A DNA stretch of 64,000 bases from Ahrensia sp. (GTDB lineage Bacteria; Pseudomonadota; Alphaproteobacteria; Rhizobiales; Rhizobiaceae): positions 62,001 through 126,000 of the forward strand of contig PAKZ01000039.1 of NCBI GenBank assembly GCA_002706335.1, written 5' to 3'. A program made the position numbers and the translations under genes. Under the pieces are notes generated by a model. That model was given only the letters and a program-made list of their open reading frames with translations, had not been told where the DNA came from and did not search any database. Positions 61,266 to 64,000 of the stretch are shown here, piece by piece (position 1 is the stretch's first letter; the number at the start of each line of letters is the position of its first letter).

Positions 61266-62183
61266 ATGATCGACGCATTCCTTGAAATGATGAGCGCCGA
61301 GCGCGGCGCGTCCGAGAATACGCTCGCTTCCTATCGGCTCGATCTGGAAGACGCGGAGGCTTTCGTGCGCAAGGCCAGCGCACGCAAGCTGTCCGACGCG
61401 ATCTCGACGGATATCAGCGCATGGCTCCAGAGCCTCGACGCCGCGGGCTTCGCGGCCTCGTCGCAGGCGCGCAAGCTGTCCGCGCTCCGGCAGTATTTCC
61501 AGTTCCTCTATGCCGAGAATATTCGCGGCGACGATCCGACCGGCGTTATCTCCTCGCCGAAGAAGGCGCGTTCGCTGCCGAAAGTGCTGAGCGAGGAGGA
61601 GGTCGGCCAATTGCTTGAGCGCGCGGAGGCGGAGGCGCGAGACGGCGAAGCGTCGGCAAGGGTCCGCATGGTCGCCATTCGCACCCGGGCGCTCCTGGAA
61701 CTGCTCTACGCTACCGGTCTGCGCGTCAGCGAACTGGTGTCGCTTCCGGTCAGCGTCGCGTGGCGCGACGATCCGTTCTTCATGGTCAAGGGAAAGGGAT
61801 CGAAGGAGCGCATGGTGCCGGTCACCGATACGGCGCGCAGGGCGCTCGGCGAACATCTGGCCGCCCGCAATACAGACCCGCGCGCCGACGACTGCGCCTG
61901 GCTGTTCCCGGCGGAAAACTATTCGACCCACATCGCCCGGCAGGTCTTCGCCCGCGATCTGAAGGCGCTGGGCGCGCGTTGCGGCATCTCCGCCGCGAAA
62001 CTGTCGCCGCATGTCCTGCGCCACGCTTTCGCCAGCCACCTGCTGCAAAACGGCGCCGATCTGCGCGTCGTGCAACAACTTCTCGGCCATGCCGACATCT
62101 CGACCACGCAGATCTATACCCATGTGCTGGAAGAGCGCCTGCACCGGCTGGTGACCGAACATCACCCGCTGGCGGGCGCCTGA
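61266..62183 (+). CDS. xerD: Tyrosine recombinase XerD
   Basis: 305 residues. With XerC it resolves chromosome dimers at dif under FtsK control. N-terminal core-binding domain ([16 protein letters not shown]), then the catalytic domain with Arg153 ([15 protein letters not shown]), His249 and Arg252 ([13 protein letters not shown]), His275 and Tyr284 ([14 protein letters not shown]). A chromosomal housekeeping recombinase; nothing nearby suggests an integrase of a mobile element. Confidence 0.94.
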   Translation: MIDAFLEMMSAERGASENTLASYRLDLEDAEAFVRKASARKLSDAISTDISAWLQSLDAAGFAASSQARKLSALRQYFQFLYAENIRGDDPTGVISSPKKARSLPKVLSEEEVGQLLERAEAEARDGEASARVRMVAIRTRALLELLYATGLRVSELVSLPVSVAWRDDPFFMVKGKGSKERMVPVTDTARRALGEHLAARNTDPRADDCAWLFPAENYSTHIARQVFARDLKALGARCGISAAKLSPHVLRHAFASHLLQNGADLRVVQQLLGHADISTTQIYTHVLEERLHRLVTEHHPLAGA

Positions 62184-62264
62184 GCGGGCAAGCGCTCAAG
62201 CTTGACATCCGCCGCGTTTGCCTCCACGTCACGGCCAACAGGGAGACCCATCGGACCTCTTTAA

Positions 62265-63230
62265 ATGTCATTGTACAGCTATCTCGAGTTCGAAAAGCCG
62301 ATCGCCGATCTGGATGGCCAGATCATGGAGCTGAAAAAGCTGCAGCAGGGCGAGAGCGGCGGCGTTGACGTGGCCGAGGAGATCTCGCGACTGGAAAAGC
62401 GTTCGTCGGAAGCGCTGGTCGAGATCTACAAGAAGCTCGCGCCCTGGCAGAAGGCGCAGGTGGCGCGCCATCCCGACCGGCCGCATTGCCAGGCCTATGT
62501 CGATGCGCTTTTCACCGAGTTCACGCCGCTCGCCGGCGACCGCAACTTCGCCGAGGACCAGGCGATCATCGCCGGCTTCGCGCGTTTCGGCGGCAATGCC
62601 GTCGCGGTGATCGGTCAGGAGAAGGGCTCCGACACGCAGTCGCGGCTGAAGCACAATTTCGGCATGGCGCGGCCCGAAGGTTATCGCAAGGCCGTGCGCA
62701 TCATGGAACTGGCTAACCGCTTCGGCCTTCCGGTGATCACGCTGGTCGACACGGCGGGCGCCTATCCCGGCATTGGTGCGGAAGAGCGCGGCCAGGCGGA
62801 AGCCATCGCCCGGTCGACCGAGATGTGCCTCAACCTCGAAGTGCCGATCGTCTCCGTCGTCATCGGCGAGGGCGGCTCGGGTGGCGCCATCGCGATCGCC
62901 ACGGCCAACAAGGTCTACATGCTCGAACACGCGATCTATTCGGTCATCTCGCCGGAAGGCTGCGCCTCGATCCTGTGGCGCGATGCCGCTCGCGCGAAAG
63001 ACGCTGCAACTGCGATGAAGGTCACCGCGCAGGACCTCCTGGCGCTGAAGGTGATCGACGGCATCATCGACGAGCCCGTCGGCGGCGCGCATCGCGACAG
63101 CGCCAAGGTGATGGAGACGACGCGAAAGACGATCGACACCGCGCTGTCCGATCTGAACAAGCTCGACGGCCCGGGGCTGAAAAAGGCGCGGCGCGAGAAA
63201 TTCCTCGCCATAGGCCGCGATCTCGGCTGA
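62265..63230 (+). CDS. accA: Acetyl-CoA carboxylase carboxyltransferase subunit alpha
   Basis: 321 residues. With AccD it transfers the carboxyl group from biotin to acetyl-CoA. [20 protein letters not shown] at the N-terminus, then [40 protein letters not shown] and [20 protein letters not shown] are diagnostic. The ATG at 62265 follows TTTAA, without a strong ribosome-binding site. Confidence 0.95.
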   Translation: MSLYSYLEFEKPIADLDGQIMELKKLQQGESGGVDVAEEISRLEKRSSEALVEIYKKLAPWQKAQVARHPDRPHCQAYVDALFTEFTPLAGDRNFAEDQAIIAGFARFGGNAVAVIGQEKGSDTQSRLKHNFGMARPEGYRKAVRIMELANRFGLPVITLVDTAGAYPGIGAEERGQAEAIARSTEMCLNLEVPIVSVVIGEGGSGGAIAIATANKVYMLEHAIYSVISPEGCASILWRDAARAKDAATAMKVTAQDLLALKVIDGIIDEPVGGAHRDSAKVMETTRKTIDTALSDLNKLDGPGLKKARREKFLAIGRDLG

Positions 63231-63380
63231 TTGTTTGACTATGCGGAACCTGTCATACGGACGCCGCATTTTCGGCTGATTCGTGACGCTGACAATTGCG
63301 TGACCGGGGCCCCTGAAACCTTGCGGTAAGCGATGGTCAACTATAAGCGGGGATCGATGATTTTTCCGAGGCAGTCAGGG

Positions 63381-64000
63381 ATGATGTTCCGACGGACCAT
63401 GCTCGCGGCGACGCTGGCCTGCGTCACCGCGCTTGCCGGTTGCGAGACCAGCGATGTGCTCGACCTGAAGGCCAATGCGCCGATCCCGGAAGACGTGAAG
63501 AGCTTCATGGCGGCCAACGGCATGACCAAGTCTTCGCCGATCATGGTTCGCCTGTTCAAGGACGAGGCCGTCCTCGAAGTCTGGAAACAGCGGGACACTG
63601 GCCGCTTCGCCCTGGTGAAGAGCTACGAGATTTGCGCCTATTCGGGCAAGCTCGGCCCGAAGATCAAGGAAGGCGACCGGCAGGCGCCGGAAGGATTCTA
63701 CTCGATCTCCTTCAATCTCCTGAACCCGAAGTCGCAATACCATCTCGCCTTCAATACCGGCTATCCGAACCGCTACGACCGCGCCAATGGCCGCACCGGC
63801 TCGAACCTGATGATTCATGGCGCCTGCTCGTCGGCGGGTTGCTATTCGATGACGGACGAGAACATCGCCGAGATCTACGCCTTCGCTCGCGAGGCGCTGC
63901 GCGGCGGCAAGCAGGACGCGTTCCAGGTCCAGGCCTTTCCGTTCCGCATGACGCCCGAAAACATGGCCAAGCATCGCAACGACCCGAATTTCGAATTCTG
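63381..64000 (+). CDS. Murein L,D-transpeptidase lipoprotein, YafK-like, N-terminal part
   Basis: The frame runs off the right edge; 206 codons are visible. A lipoprotein signal ends LAGC (Cys21). The YkuD-type catalytic motif is in LMIHGACSSAGCYSMTDENI, with GDRQAPEGFYSIS before it. YafK (DpaA) of E. coli cuts Braun's lipoprotein from peptidoglycan, and others cross-link it; the activity here is not certain. I start at 63381 for the signal peptide; in-frame ATGs at 63333, 63357 and 63384 are alternatives. Confidence 0.88.
   Translation, partial: MMFRRTMLAATLACVTALAGCETSDVLDLKANAPIPEDVKSFMAANGMTKSSPIMVRLFKDEAVLEVWKQRDTGRFALVKSYEICAYSGKLGPKIKEGDRQAPEGFYSISFNLLNPKSQYHLAFNTGYPNRYDRANGRTGSNLMIHGACSSAGCYSMTDENIAEIYAFAREALRGGKQDAFQVQAFPFRMTPENMAKHRNDPNFEF

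Noticed and set aside
61266-62183. Tyrosine recombinase as a sign of an integrated element
   Set aside because: Length, motifs and neighbours fit housekeeping XerD; no attachment repeats, tRNA or phage genes are near.

Overview
The window is 64 kb of GC-rich, densely packed chromosome from an alphaproteobacterium, most likely of the order Hyphomicrobiales (Rhizobiales). Supporting signs are the very large NAD-dependent glutamate dehydrogenase, a PhaR-type PHB regulator beside phaA-phaB, an RpoH-type sigma factor, CarD next to a 7Fe ferredoxin, aerobic cobaltochelatase genes cobS and cobT, a TIGR02302 protein, CpdR beside hpt, and lptM upstream of lysA. I see no prophage, transposase, CRISPR array, rRNA or tRNA. 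The content is almost entirely core metabolism and housekeeping. No gene cluster here looks like a new defence or biosynthetic system. The unusual signals are in RNA leaders, intergenic repeats and gene boundaries.

Layout. 0-9.5 kb: the end of purH, an MFS transporter, NAD-glutamate dehydrogenase, a small membrane protein coupled to pdxY, a beta-carbonic anhydrase and a membrane protein. 9.5-13.4 kb: a GlcG/HbpS-like protein, the regulator phaR, then phaA-phaB, which convert acetyl-CoA to 3-hydroxybutyryl-CoA. 13.4-20 kb: an ABC-F ATPase, a small lipoprotein with a CRP-like upstream site, thiamine diphosphokinase, then a TPP riboswitch controlling thiBPQ. 20-29 kb: an M48 protease, rpoH, carD, ferredoxin, a GH1 beta-glucosidase, an S4-domain protein and a Suv3-like helicase.

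29-40 kb: a 590-bp gene-free stretch with repeats and an exceptional density of GANTC sites, then tlpA and argH with overlapping start codons, lptM, lysA (with a stop codon in its apparent original N-terminus), a TIGR02302 protein, cpdR-hpt, ftsEX and a YdcF-like protein. 40-50 kb: plsC, a gamma-glutamylcyclotransferase, tyrA-hisC, a methyltransferase, glyoxalase II, a cupin, a YhhN protein, a YddG-like exporter and a DUF3108 protein. 50-64 kb: rpmB, a probable preQ1-I riboswitch on a queuosine-precursor transporter gene, a phytase-like esterase with cobT and cobS, a J-domain protein, bolA, two c-type cytochromes with a 39-residue membrane protein, a CYTH protein, a CNNM/CorC protein, aroB-aroK, xerD, accA and the start of an L,D-transpeptidase gene.

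Genes work together in small operons: thiBPQ import thiamine under TPP control while the divergent kinase makes TPP; phaR probably represses phaAB; aroK-aroB feed the shikimate pathway and tyrA and hisC make aromatic amino acids and histidine; cobS and cobT are two of the three cobaltochelatase subunits; ftsEX act in division and envelope remodelling.
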